Part shown: piece by piece, positions 24,060-32,838 of the stretch | Layout: every line of letters begins with the position of its first letter | Position numbering within the stretch: position 1 is the first letter of the stretch | Source: Pseudomonas sp. KUIN-1 | Lineage (GTDB): Bacteria; Pseudomonadota; Gammaproteobacteria; Pseudomonadales; Pseudomonadaceae | Direction of reading: 5' to 3' | DNA: 64,000 nt | NCBI RefSeq assembly: GCF_009176725.1 | Contig: NZ_AP020337.1 | Coordinates: 2,914,001-2,978,000, forward strand | Translations under genes and position numbers: made by a program | The notes under the pieces: model-generated | Databases searched by the model: none | The model's input: only the letters and a program-made list of their open reading frames with translations | What the model was told of the DNA's origin: nothing

Positions 24060-24090
24060 AGTTATACCGATTAATCCTGTCGGTATAACT
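24060..24090. repeat. Perfect 11-bp inverted repeat, hairpin or operator
   Basis: AGTTATACCGA and TCGGTATAACT flank a 9-base loop, about 190 bases after the receptor stop and 130 before acsF. There is no following U-run (GTGTGTCTTATT), so it is not a classical terminator. It could still be an RNA processing/termination hairpin or a binding site. Confidence 0.45.
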
Positions 24091-24173
24091 GTGTGTCTTA
24101 TTCATTATCAGGCGCGCAAAAAAGTTTATTTAAATTTCATCTTGTTTTTCGCAACAATGGGTTGCACTTTTAG

Positions 24174-24192
24174 GTAAATGATAATAATTTGC
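24174..24192. promoter_or_regulatory. Fur-like box in the acsF promoter
   Basis: GTAAATGATAATAATTTGC matches 14 of 19 positions of the Fur consensus GATAATGATAATCATTATC when aligned on the shared ATGATAAT core. It lies 28 bases before the acsF start. A possible sigma-70 promoter, TTGCAC (24162-24167) with TAATTT (24185-24190) at 17-base spacing, overlaps the box, as expected for iron repression. Confidence 0.65.
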
Positions 24193-24219
24193 ATCCGGAA
24201 ATCCAGCGAGGACTCACAG

Positions 24220-25596
24220 ATGTTGAATAATGGCTTATTGCACTCTACTACGTCGCAGAAAACCAATGCCAACTATCTGGACAGGCAGAGCAAGTTTGAA
24301 TCGAATGTAAGGAGTTACCCCCGCAAGTTGCCATTGGCGATCGCCAAGGCACATGGCGTGTGGGTCACGGATGTCGAGGGCACCACGTACCTGGATTGTC
24401 TGGCCGGAGCCGGAACATTGGCACTGGGTCACAATCACGAAGCCATCATGGCCAGTCTCGACAGTTTTCTGACCTCGGGCATGCCCATGCACACCCTTGA
24501 TCTGACCACTGCGGTCAAGGACGCTTTCAGCGAAACGCTGCTGAGTCTGCTGCCAGGACAGGGGCGTGATTACTGCCTGCAATTTTGCGGTCCTTCCGGG
24601 GCCGATGCGGTCGAAGCCGCGATCAAACTAGCCAAGACCGCCACCGGCCGCCATAACATCATCAGCTTTTCCGGCGCCTACCACGGCATGACCCACGGAG
24701 CCCTGGCGCTGACCGGCAACACTGCGCCAAAAAACGCCGTCGCTAATCTGATGCCCGGAGTGCAGTTCCTGCCGTATCCCCATGAATACCGTTGCCCGCT
24801 GGGCATTGGCGGCGAGGCCGGGACCGAAGCGCTGAGTTACTACTTCACCCAGTTCATCGAGGACGTGGAAAGCGGTGTGTCGCTGCCGGCGGCGGTGATT
24901 CTGGAAGCGGTGCAGGGCGAGGGCGGTGTCAATCCGGCACCTGCAGCATGGCTGCGCCAGATTCGCGAAGTCACGCGCAAGCATGGCATTCTGCTGATTC
25001 TGGATGAAGTGCAGGCCGGCTTTGGCCGTACCGGCAAGATGTTTGCCTTCGAACATGCGGGGATCGAACCCGACATCATCGTCATGTCCAAGGCGGTCGG
25101 CGGCGGTCTGCCGTTGGCCGTGCTGGGTTTCAAGCGCGAGTTCGACGCCTGGTCTCCGGGTAACCATGCCGGCACCTTTCGCGGCAACCAGATGGCCATG
25201 GCCACCGGCCTGGCGACCCTTGAAGTGCTGCAACGACAGAACCTTGCCGGCCAGGCCGCAAAACGTGGCGACTGGCTCAAGGAACAGCTCGGCCTGTTGC
25301 AGCAACGCTATCCGGCGATTGGCAATGTGCGGGGCCGCGGCCTGATGCTGGGCATCGAGATTGTCGATGAACGCAAAGCGGCGGACCGCCTCGGCAGCCT
25401 GCCGATGGACCCGGATCTGGCGGTTGCCATTCAGCAGCATTGTTTCAAACAGGGATTGTTACTTGAACGCGGCGGTCGCAATGGCAACGTCATTCGCTTA
25501 TTGCCGCCATTGATCATTACTGAAGAGCAATGCCAATTGGTCATCCAGCGTTTTGAACAGGCCCTGAAGGCTGCGCTGTCCCAGCTACGTAAATGA
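24220..25596 (+). CDS. acsF: Diaminobutyrate-2-oxoglutarate aminotransferase for achromobactin
   Basis: This 458-residue class-III, PLP-dependent aminotransferase is expected to make L-2,4-diaminobutyrate from aspartate semialdehyde with glutamate, supplying a building block of achromobactin. Visible landmarks are the [16 protein letters not shown] cofactor-phosphate segment, [14 protein letters not shown] with the PLP-ring aspartate, and the Schiff-base lysine in VMSKAVGGG. The start at 24220 has GAGGA 7 bases upstream. An earlier in-frame ATG at 24178 lies inside the Fur-like box and is rejected. It is the first gene of the biosynthetic set, followed by a 196-base gap. Confidence 0.9.
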   Translation: MLNNGLLHSTTSQKTNANYLDRQSKFESNVRSYPRKLPLAIAKAHGVWVTDVEGTTYLDCLAGAGTLALGHNHEAIMASLDSFLTSGMPMHTLDLTTAVKDAFSETLLSLLPGQGRDYCLQFCGPSGADAVEAAIKLAKTATGRHNIISFSGAYHGMTHGALALTGNTAPKNAVANLMPGVQFLPYPHEYRCPLGIGGEAGTEALSYYFTQFIEDVESGVSLPAAVILEAVQGEGGVNPAPAAWLRQIREVTRKHGILLILDEVQAGFGRTGKMFAFEHAGIEPDIIVMSKAVGGGLPLAVLGFKREFDAWSPGNHAGTFRGNQMAMATGLATLEVLQRQNLAGQAAKRGDWLKEQLGLLQQRYPAIGNVRGRGLMLGIEIVDERKAADRLGSLPMDPDLAVAIQQHCFKQGLLLERGGRNGNVIRLLPPLIITEEQCQLVIQRFEQALKAALSQLRK

Positions 25597-25631
25597 AAGT
25601 TATGTAATAAGCAGGGCATCAACAGCACCGC

Positions 25632-25653
25632 ATCGTGACACTGATATCACGAT
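25632..25653. repeat. 7-bp inverted repeat between acsF and acsD
   Basis: ATCGTGA and TCACGAT flank an 8-base loop in the 196-base acsF-acsD gap. It might be an RNA hairpin that sets relative expression of acsF and the rest of the operon. There is no T-tract. Confidence 0.3.
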
Positions 25654-25792
25654 TGAAACAACACCGCACACAACGTTTGGCTGGGCGAACTTATCGCACC
25701 TCGACAGCTCGATTGTTGTGCCGCAAGCGATAAATCAACGTTTGTTGCGACGTCATTTAAACGGTCAGCGTAAAGGCGACTGTGGAGCAGAC

Positions 25793-27577
25793 ATGACTAA
25801 TACCGATCGCACCGTCTTATCAAACATGGTGAGCGAGTTGGCAACCACTCGCGCGTTACTCAATTGCCTGATCAAGGAATTCGCACTGCCGGAAGAGTGC
25901 CTGCATTACACCTGGCCGGAAGGCATGCAAGGCATAGCGCCTGGCAGTTTCGTGGATGGCGGGCAATGGAAGGGCATTCCGCTCACCATCAGCCTGCCCA
26001 ATCAGCAACAATTCTTCGTCCTGGTGGACCGCCGCGACCACCTGGGCAGCCATCGCTACCTTTCCGATGTCTACGCACGTCAGGGGCAGGGCACCTGGCG
26101 CTGCCTGGCGTTTGCCGAATTCGCCCGGCAACTGCTGACCGCCTGTGAGCACATGACCCGTGCCAGCAATGACGAACTGCTGGATCAGGTCCTGCAAAGC
26201 CAGCACCTGACTGCCGCCATCGTTGCCCACAACATGACCGGCCAGCACCCGGCGCCGCTCAGCGGCTATCTGGCCAGTGAGCAGGGTTTGTGGTTCGGCC
26301 ACCCCAATCACCCGGCGCCCAAGGCGCGCCTGTGGCCTGAGCATCTGGCGCAGGAGACCTACGCCCCGGAGTTTCAGGCGCAGACCGCGCTGCACCTGTT
26401 CGAAGTGCCGCTGGAAGGGCTGCGAATCACCTCCAATGGCTTGAGCGAAGCCGAGGTGATGGCAGGCTTCGCTGATCAATCGCGGGCCCGACCCGGGCAT
26501 GCGCTGATCTGCATGCATCCGGTACAGGCGCAATTGTTCATGCAGGACCGTCGCGTGCAACGTCTGCTTGAGTTGGGGGACATCTCCGATCTGGGTGCCA
26601 GTGGCTTGCTGGCCAGCCCGACGGCGTCGATGCGCACCTGGTACATCGAGGGGCACGACTATTTCATCAAGGGCTCGCTGAACGTGCGCATCACTAACTG
26701 CGTGAGGAAAAACGCGTGGTATGAACTGGAGAGCACGCTGATCATCGACGAACTGTTTCAGCGCCTGCAGCAGACCCGCCCGGAAACCCTTGGCGGGCTG
26801 TCCACAGTCGCCGAACCCGGCTCGATGAGCTGGGCTCCCAAAGGCGCGAGCGAGGCTGACGGTCACTGGTTTCGCGAGCAGACCGGCGCCATTCTGCGGG
26901 AAAACTTCTGCCGCCGCTCCGGCGAAGATTGCAGCGTGATGGCGGGCACACTGTTCGCCCGTGATCTGCGCTCACGCCCATTGGTGCACGACTTCCTCCA
27001 GCGTTTCAATGGCGCAGAGCTCGAGGACCAGCACCTGCTGGACTGGTTCGATGAGTATCAGGCCTTGCTGCTGAGCCCGGTCATGGCGTTGTTCTTCAAT
27101 CATGGCATCGTGATGGAGCCGCATTTGCAGAATGCGGTGCTGATTCACGACAACGGACGCCCGCAACAGCTGCTGTTGCGCGACTTCGAAGGCGTGAAGC
27201 TGACCGAGGAGCTGGGCATCAAGGCGATTCAGGTGGGGCTGCACCCGAGAATTCGCCAGTCGTTGCTTTACAGCCGCGAACAGGGCTGGAACCGCATTAC
27301 CTATTGCCTGCTGATCAACAACCTGTCCGAGGCGGTACTGGCCTTGAGCTGGGAGCGCCCGCACCTGGCACCACTGATGTGGCAGCGCGTCGAGCGGCAA
27401 TTGCAGCATATTCGTGACGAACTGGTACTGCCTGCGCCCGAGCTGGACGCGCTGATCGCAGGCCAGTCGATTGCCTGCAAGACCAACCTCAAGGTCCGGC
27501 TCGCCGCCAAGGCCGATCGCGAAGCCAACTATGTGCGTCTTGCGTCGCCGTGGGCCACGGAGGCACGTTATGCATAA
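25793..27577 (+). CDS. acsD: NIS siderophore synthetase AcsD (citrate-serine ligase)
   Basis: This 594-residue IucA/IucC-family synthetase uses ATP to form an adenylate of citrate and, in characterised homologues, esterifies one prochiral carboxylate with L-serine. This is the first committed step of achromobactin assembly. Seen here are the ATP-site segment SPTASMRTW (about residue 280), the H-P-x-Q motif (MHPVQAQLF) and the C-terminal FhuF-like thumb with HGIVMEPHLQN. The start at 25793 follows GGAG at 5 bases spacing; a longer reading from 25718 lacks support. The acsE start lies inside its last codons (8-base overlap). Confidence 0.9.
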   Translation: MTNTDRTVLSNMVSELATTRALLNCLIKEFALPEECLHYTWPEGMQGIAPGSFVDGGQWKGIPLTISLPNQQQFFVLVDRRDHLGSHRYLSDVYARQGQGTWRCLAFAEFARQLLTACEHMTRASNDELLDQVLQSQHLTAAIVAHNMTGQHPAPLSGYLASEQGLWFGHPNHPAPKARLWPEHLAQETYAPEFQAQTALHLFEVPLEGLRITSNGLSEAEVMAGFADQSRARPGHALICMHPVQAQLFMQDRRVQRLLELGDISDLGASGLLASPTASMRTWYIEGHDYFIKGSLNVRITNCVRKNAWYELESTLIIDELFQRLQQTRPETLGGLSTVAEPGSMSWAPKGASEADGHWFREQTGAILRENFCRRSGEDCSVMAGTLFARDLRSRPLVHDFLQRFNGAELEDQHLLDWFDEYQALLLSPVMALFFNHGIVMEPHLQNAVLIHDNGRPQQLLLRDFEGVKLTEELGIKAIQVGLHPRIRQSLLYSREQGWNRITYCLLINNLSEAVLALSWERPHLAPLMWQRVERQLQHIRDELVLPAPELDALIAGQSIACKTNLKVRLAAKADREANYVRLASPWATEARYA

Positions 27578-28778
27578 GGTGCCGGAGACCGTACTGGCGG
27601 CCATCAAGGAGGCTCGGGCGCTGGAAATCGACCCGCTGGCGGCCTTCTTCTACGATCTGGACGCGTTGCAGCAGCATGTCAGTGAAGTCATGGCGGCGCT
27701 GCCCGCAGGTGTCGAGCTGTATTACGCGATCAAGGCCAACAGCGAAGCGCTGATGCTGGAAACCCTGGCCCCTCTGGTCAGTGGCTTTGAAATTTCCTCT
27801 GGGGGCGAGATCGAGCGGGTGATGGCCTGTCCGACACGCAAGCCCTACGTGTTCTCGGGCCCAGGCAAACTCGATTCCGATCTGCGCTCGGCGTTGCTCA
27901 ACAAGGTTGAAGCCATTCACCTGGAGAGCCTCAACGAAATCGCGCGTCTGCAACAGCTGGCAGAACAGGCGGGGCGCGTGCAGCCGGTGTTCCTGCGCAT
28001 CAATCCGCAACTGCCCGCTGCACAGTCGAGCCGGCTGGCGATGGCCGGGACCGCGACACCGTTCGGCATTGACGAAGCCGACCTGGCCGAGGCGGTCAGA
28101 CGCGTGGACAACGCCAGCCACCTGACGCTCAAGGGCTTTCACGTACATGCCATGTCGCATCAGATGTCGGTTGAACGTCATGAGCAGTTGCTCGATTTCT
28201 ACCTGCAGCGCTGGCAGGAATGGAAGGCTTTGGCCCGCGACCCGAGCCAGCTGACCCATTTCAACGTCGGCGGCGGTATTGGCGTCGATTACCTGAACAG
28301 CCAGCAGTTCGACTGGCAGCGGCTGTGCCGTTATCTGGAGAAACGCCTGGGAGAGCAGCACGACGCGCCGATCCTGCGCTTTGAGCCGGGACGTTTTATC
28401 AGCGCCTATTGCGGCTATTACGCCATCGAGGTGCTGGACAGCAAAACCAGCCACGGCGAGCATTTTCTGGTCTGCCGAGGCGGAACTCACCAGTTTCGCC
28501 TGCCGGTTGCGCAAAGCCATGACCATCCGGTTATCCACCTGCCGAGTACGCCGCAGTCAGCTGCCTCGTCAGAACAGGCTTATACCATTGTCGGCCAGCT
28601 GTGCACGCCCAAGGACGTATTGAGCCGCCGCCAGCCACTCAAGGGCGTGAGCATTGGTGACCTGCTGGTTCTGCCGCTGGCGGGAGCGTATGGCTACAAC
28701 ATTTCCCATGCCGACTTTCTCTGTCATCCACGACCGTCACAGCACTTCGTGCGCAACGGCGAACGGGTTCGCCAATGA
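27570..28778 (+). CDS. acsE: PLP-dependent decarboxylase AcsE
   Basis: This 402-residue fold-type III decarboxylase (ornithine/diaminopimelate decarboxylase family) has the PLP lysine in YYAIKAN near residue 52, the phosphate-binding FNVGGGIGVDY and a C-terminal dimer-site segment (GQLCTPKDVL). In the achromobactin pathway it removes the carboxylate of the O-citryl-serine intermediate to leave an ethanolamine unit. GGAGG is 6 bases before the chosen ATG, which overlaps the acsD stop. The downstream transporter overlaps its stop as ATGA. Confidence 0.9.
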   Translation: MHKVPETVLAAIKEARALEIDPLAAFFYDLDALQQHVSEVMAALPAGVELYYAIKANSEALMLETLAPLVSGFEISSGGEIERVMACPTRKPYVFSGPGKLDSDLRSALLNKVEAIHLESLNEIARLQQLAEQAGRVQPVFLRINPQLPAAQSSRLAMAGTATPFGIDEADLAEAVRRVDNASHLTLKGFHVHAMSHQMSVERHEQLLDFYLQRWQEWKALARDPSQLTHFNVGGGIGVDYLNSQQFDWQRLCRYLEKRLGEQHDAPILRFEPGRFISAYCGYYAIEVLDSKTSHGEHFLVCRGGTHQFRLPVAQSHDHPVIHLPSTPQSAASSEQAYTIVGQLCTPKDVLSRRQPLKGVSIGDLLVLPLAGAYGYNISHADFLCHPRPSQHFVRNGERVRQ

Positions 28779-30181
28779 GTTTCAACGTCCCACGTAGCTG
28801 GGTAGTGGTCAACGTGCTGCTCGGTACGCTGACGGTCAGTCTGAGCAACAGTTCGCTCAACCCGGCGCTGCCTGCCTTCATGGAGGCGTTCAGGATCGGG
28901 CCGCTGCTGGCCACCTGGATCGTCGCCGGATTCATGACCAGCATGGGCATGACCATGCCGCTGACCAGCTTCCTCAGTCAGCGCATCGGACGCAAACGCC
29001 TGTACCTGTGGGGTGTGGCGCTGTTCATTGGCGGCTCGCTGCTGGGCGCGCTGGCCGACTCCATCGCGCTGGTGATCACCGCACGGGTGGTGCAGGGCAT
29101 TGCCAGCGGGCTGATGATCCCCTTGTCGCTGGCGATCATCTTTTCGGTGTATGAAAAGCACGAGCGGGGCAGGGTGACCGGGCTCTGGAGCGCAGCAGTG
29201 ATGCTCGCACCGGCGCTCGGTCCGCTGTGCGGCAGCCTGATGCTGGAGTGGTTCAGCTGGCGCTCGCTGTTCCTGATGAATGTGCCCATCGGCCTGCTGG
29301 CGCTGTTGCTGGGCGTCGGCGTGCTGCCGGACGCCGAGCCCGCCGAGCGCAAGCCGTTCGATTTGATCGGCTACCTGCTGGTGGCCTCGGGCATCGGCTT
29401 GCTGATGATCGCCATCAGCCGCATGCACCATGCTCAGGCGCTGCTCGATCCAGTCAATCAGGCCATGGTGCTGGTCGCATTGGCCTGTCTGGTGGCATTC
29501 GTCCGGGTCGAGCTGAGTCGCCAGGCTCCGCTGCTGAATCTGCGTCTGTTCAACCTGCGCGGTTATCGTCTGAGCGTGATCATCGCCGTGGTGCAATCGG
29601 TCGGCATGTTCGAGTGCCTGGTGTTGCTGCCGCTGCTGGTGCAGAACGTGCTGGGCTACAACCCGATCTGGACCGGCCTGGCGCTGCTGTGTACCGCCAG
29701 CTTCGCGAGCCTGTTCGGGCAGTGGGGCGGCAAGGCACTGGATCGCCATGGCCCGCGCACCGTCGTCGCCATCGGCCTGCTGCTGACCGGCGTTTCGACC
29801 CTGGCGCTGGGCATGCTCAAGGCCGAGGCCGCGATCGGCGTGGTGTTCGTCCTGATGATGATTCGTGGCGCCGGCCTCGGGCTCTCCTATATGCCGGTGA
29901 CCACGGCGGGGCTCAATGCCTTGCCCGAGCCGATGGTCACTCAGGGCGCCGCGATGAACAACATTTCGCGCCGTCTGGTCGCGTCGCTGGCCATCGTCAT
30001 CGCCTCGCTGTGGCTGGAGTTCCGCCTCAACACCGCGGGCCCGGCCGCCACGCCCTCGGCCATCAGCGAAGTATTCATCGCCACCGGCGTGCTGATCCTG
30101 CTGGCACTGCCGTGTGCCTGGCGTTTTCCCCTTAACGACGAGCGCGCCAAGGCCCAGCCCGACGCGGTCGAACCCCGATAA
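28775..30181 (+). CDS. yhcA: MFS exporter, probably achromobactin efflux
   Basis: This 468-residue major facilitator of the DHA2 (EmrB/QacA-like) type has about 14 hydrophobic segments. It also has the motif-A-like loop SQRIGRKRLYLWG between the second and third helices. In achromobactin loci a gene at this position is called yhcA and is thought to export the siderophore across the inner membrane. It overlaps acsE by four bases and is followed by acsC after 15-21 bases. Substrate is inferred from context only. Confidence 0.85.
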   Translation: MSFNVPRSWVVVNVLLGTLTVSLSNSSLNPALPAFMEAFRIGPLLATWIVAGFMTSMGMTMPLTSFLSQRIGRKRLYLWGVALFIGGSLLGALADSIALVITARVVQGIASGLMIPLSLAIIFSVYEKHERGRVTGLWSAAVMLAPALGPLCGSLMLEWFSWRSLFLMNVPIGLLALLLGVGVLPDAEPAERKPFDLIGYLLVASGIGLLMIAISRMHHAQALLDPVNQAMVLVALACLVAFVRVELSRQAPLLNLRLFNLRGYRLSVIIAVVQSVGMFECLVLLPLLVQNVLGYNPIWTGLALLCTASFASLFGQWGGKALDRHGPRTVVAIGLLLTGVSTLALGMLKAEAAIGVVFVLMMIRGAGLGLSYMPVTTAGLNALPEPMVTQGAAMNNISRRLVASLAIVIASLWLEFRLNTAGPAATPSAISEVFIATGVLILLALPCAWRFPLNDERAKAQPDAVEPR

Positions 30182-30202
30182 TTTTTCGTTCGAGGTATGA
30201 AC

Positions 30203-32062
30203 ATGGCTACCCCTTTACCGCTGCAACGTAACGCTTCTTCGACAACGACAACAGCTGGTACTGGTGCCTGGCTGGCCGACGTCAGCGCCGAGCGCTATCA
30301 GCAAGTGCAACGCCGCGTGATTGGCCAGTTGCTGCAGACCTTGCTGTACGAGGCGGCGCTGCCTTACCGCTGTGAGCCGCTGGATGATCATCGGCATCGT
30401 TTTGCCGTGGCCGTGAGTGGCGGTGTGGAATACCGCTGCGAGGGCCTGCTGAGCACCAGCTTTGAGCTGATCCGCCTCGATCACGCCACGCTTGAGCGGG
30501 TGGACAGTGCCGGCGAACGCAGCGTGCCGGATCTGCATCTGGCGTTGACCGAGCTGCTCAGTCCGTTCAAGGACAGCCCGCACCTGACGCGCTTTATCCA
30601 GGAAATCGAACAGACCCAGCTCAAGGACCTGCAGGCCCGCACCCAGGGCTATCAGCCTGCAAGACCAGCGCATCAGCTCGATGTCGATGCGCTGGAGCAG
30701 CATTTCATGGATGCCCACAGCTACCACCCGTGTTACAAGTCGCGAATCGGCTTTTCCCTGGCCGATAACCGCCACTACGGGCCGGAATTTGCCACGCCTT
30801 TCGCGGTGGTCTGGCTGGCCGTGGCGAAATCGAGCGCCTCGGTCGGCCATTCGCGGAGCATGGATTTTCAGGCGTTCATCCGTCAGGAGCTGGGCACACA
30901 ACGCTGGCAGGAAATAGCTCGAGACCTGGCCGCGCAGGGCAAGTCCATCGACGACTATCAACTGATGCCGGTGCATCCGTGGCAGTGGGACAACGTCACG
31001 GTGTCGACCTTCTACCCGGAACTGGCCAGCGGCGAGCTGATTTACCTGGGCACCTCGACCGATAGCTACAAGGCTCAGCAGTCGATTCGCACACTGGCCA
31101 ACGCCAGTCAGCCCCAGCGGCCATACGTCAAGCTGGCGATGAGCATGACCAACACCTCCAGCACGCGGATTCTGGCGCGTCACACGGTGTTGAACGGCCC
31201 GATCATCACCGACTGGCTGCACCAGCTGATCGCAACCGACAGCACCGCTCAAGCGCTGGATTTCGTGATTCTCGGTGAGGTAGCGGGGGTGAGTTTCGAT
31301 TACCGCCATCTGCCGGAATCCCGTTCGGCGCAGACCTACGGCACGCTGGGCGCCATCTGGCGGGAAAGCCTGCATCAGTACCTCCGGGACGACGAGCAGG
31401 CGGTGCCGTTCAACGGCTTGAGCCATGTGGAAAACCGTTACGGTGATGGCCAGCAGACGCCGTTCATCGACGCGTGGGTCAACCAGTACGGGCTCAAGGA
31501 ATGGACCCGGCAACTGCTGCAGGTCACGGTGCCGCCGATCATTCACATGCTCTATGCCGAAGGCATCGGCATGGAGTCCCACGGCCAGAACATCGTGCTG
31601 ATCGTCAAGCAGGGCTGGCCGCAGCGCATCGCCCTCAAGGACTTCCATGACGGCGTGCGTTATTCACCGGCGCATCTCGGGCGTCCCGAACTGTGCCCGG
31701 AGCTGGTGCCGCTGCCCGCCAGCCATGCAAAGCTCAACCGCAACTCGTTCATCATCACCGACGACGTCAACGCGGTGCGCGACTTCTCCTGTGACTGTTT
31801 CTTCTTCATCTGTCTGGCCGAAATGGCGATTTTCCTGCGTCAGCAATACCAGCTGGATGAGGCACTGTTCTGGCAGATGACCGCCGACGTCATTCTCGAC
31901 TATCAGCGTGCTCACCCGCAGCATCGCGACCGTTTCGGGCTGTTTGACGTGTTTGCGCCATCTTACGAAGTGGAAGAACTGACCAAGCGCCGCTTGCTGG
32001 GTGATGGCGAGCGTCGCTTCCGCTCGGTACCTAACCCACTGCACACCTACAGGCCGCAATGA
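30203..32062 (+). CDS. acsC: NIS siderophore synthetase AcsC
   Basis: This 619-residue IucA/IucC-family enzyme carries out one of the ATP-dependent condensations that build achromobactin from citrate, ethanolamine, diaminobutyrate and 2-oxoglutarate. Motifs seen are HPWQWDNV, MTNTSSTRIL (ATP site) and GIGMESHGQNIVL followed by LKDFHDG in the C-terminal domain. Of two nearby ATGs (30197, 30203) I prefer the second, because GAGG sits at a proper 7-base distance. Which bond it forms cannot be told from sequence. Its stop overlaps the acsB start (ATGATG). Confidence 0.88.
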   Translation: MATPLPLQRNASSTTTTAGTGAWLADVSAERYQQVQRRVIGQLLQTLLYEAALPYRCEPLDDHRHRFAVAVSGGVEYRCEGLLSTSFELIRLDHATLERVDSAGERSVPDLHLALTELLSPFKDSPHLTRFIQEIEQTQLKDLQARTQGYQPARPAHQLDVDALEQHFMDAHSYHPCYKSRIGFSLADNRHYGPEFATPFAVVWLAVAKSSASVGHSRSMDFQAFIRQELGTQRWQEIARDLAAQGKSIDDYQLMPVHPWQWDNVTVSTFYPELASGELIYLGTSTDSYKAQQSIRTLANASQPQRPYVKLAMSMTNTSSTRILARHTVLNGPIITDWLHQLIATDSTAQALDFVILGEVAGVSFDYRHLPESRSAQTYGTLGAIWRESLHQYLRDDEQAVPFNGLSHVENRYGDGQQTPFIDAWVNQYGLKEWTRQLLQVTVPPIIHMLYAEGIGMESHGQNIVLIVKQGWPQRIALKDFHDGVRYSPAHLGRPELCPELVPLPASHAKLNRNSFIITDDVNAVRDFSCDCFFFICLAEMAIFLRQQYQLDEALFWQMTADVILDYQRAHPQHRDRFGLFDVFAPSYEVEELTKRRLLGDGERRFRSVPNPLHTYRPQ

Positions 32063-32835
32063 TGCTGAGGACCAATACGCTCAAAAGCAGGATTGCCGAC
32101 GGACAGCCGGCACACGGGGTGATCAGTTCGATCCCGGCCCCGGCCGCCATCGAGCTGATCGCCGAGGCCGGGTTCGACTTCGTGATCATCGACATGGAAC
32201 ACGTGCTGATCAACCCGGAAACCGTGGAAAACATGATCCGCGTGGCAGAGAGCTACGACCTCACACCACTGGTGCGGGTCGCCGATCTCAACCCGAAAAC
32301 CCTGCTGCGCCTGCTCGATGGCGGCGCGCAGGGCATCGTCTTGCCGATGATCGAGAGCCCCGAGCAACTGGCGGACGCGATTGCCGCCTGCAAGTACCAC
32401 CCGCTGGGTCGCCGCAGCCTCAATGCCGGCCGTCCCGGCTCGTTCGGCAAGCACAGCCTGGCGCAGTATGTGGAGGCCGCCAATCAACAGATCATGGTGG
32501 TGGCGATGATCGAAAGCGCCGAAGGCGTGCGGCGTGCCGCCGAGATCGCCAGCGTGCCGGGTCTGGACATGATTCTTGAAGGCGCGGCAGACCTGTCGCA
32601 GTCACTGGGCATGCCCTGGCAGATCGATCAGCCGGATGTACAAAACGCGTTGCTTGCGACCTGGCAAGCCGCCCACGCGGCGGGCGTCGCCTATTGCGCG
32701 ATCCCCCGTCAACCCGGAGACGCTGCCCGCTGGCAGGCTCGCGGGGTCAACACCTTTGTCCTCGGGGATGAGCGCGGCATTGCCTTTCGCGCGCTTCAGG
32801 CCCGCCTGGCTCAACATTCAGCAGAAGGAAAATAA
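32059..32835 (+). CDS. acsB: HpcH/HpaI-family aldolase-like protein AcsB
   Basis: This 258-residue TIM-barrel protein belongs to the HpcH/HpaI aldolase/citrate-lyase family. The family marks are FDFVIIDMEH, the metal-binding Glu in VLPMIES and Asp in LEGAADLSQSLG, plus the G-R-R-S-x-N motif. Within achromobactin loci this gene is acsB. Its step is not settled in my knowledge; production or handling of a 2-oxo acid such as citrate or 2-oxoglutarate is a reasonable inference. It is embedded between acsC and acsA with overlaps of four bases or less. Confidence 0.85.
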   Translation: MMLRTNTLKSRIADGQPAHGVISSIPAPAAIELIAEAGFDFVIIDMEHVLINPETVENMIRVAESYDLTPLVRVADLNPKTLLRLLDGGAQGIVLPMIESPEQLADAIAACKYHPLGRRSLNAGRPGSFGKHSLAQYVEAANQQIMVVAMIESAEGVRRAAEIASVPGLDMILEGAADLSQSLGMPWQIDQPDVQNALLATWQAAHAAGVAYCAIPRQPGDAARWQARGVNTFVLGDERGIAFRALQARLAQHSAEGK

Positions 32836-32838
32836 CCC

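Larger units (their letters stand above)
23870..24219. other. Palindrome-rich intergenic region before acsF
   Basis: There are 350 bases without a gene. The region contains three inverted repeats in a row: TTTGTTATTT/AAATAACAAA (23988-23997 with 24024-24033), CTCAAT/ATTGAG (24042-24047 with 24056-24061) and AGTTATACCGA/TCGGTATAACT (24060-24070 with 24080-24090). It is A/T-rich compared with the flanking genes and ends in the acsF promoter with a Fur-like box. Confidence 0.6.
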
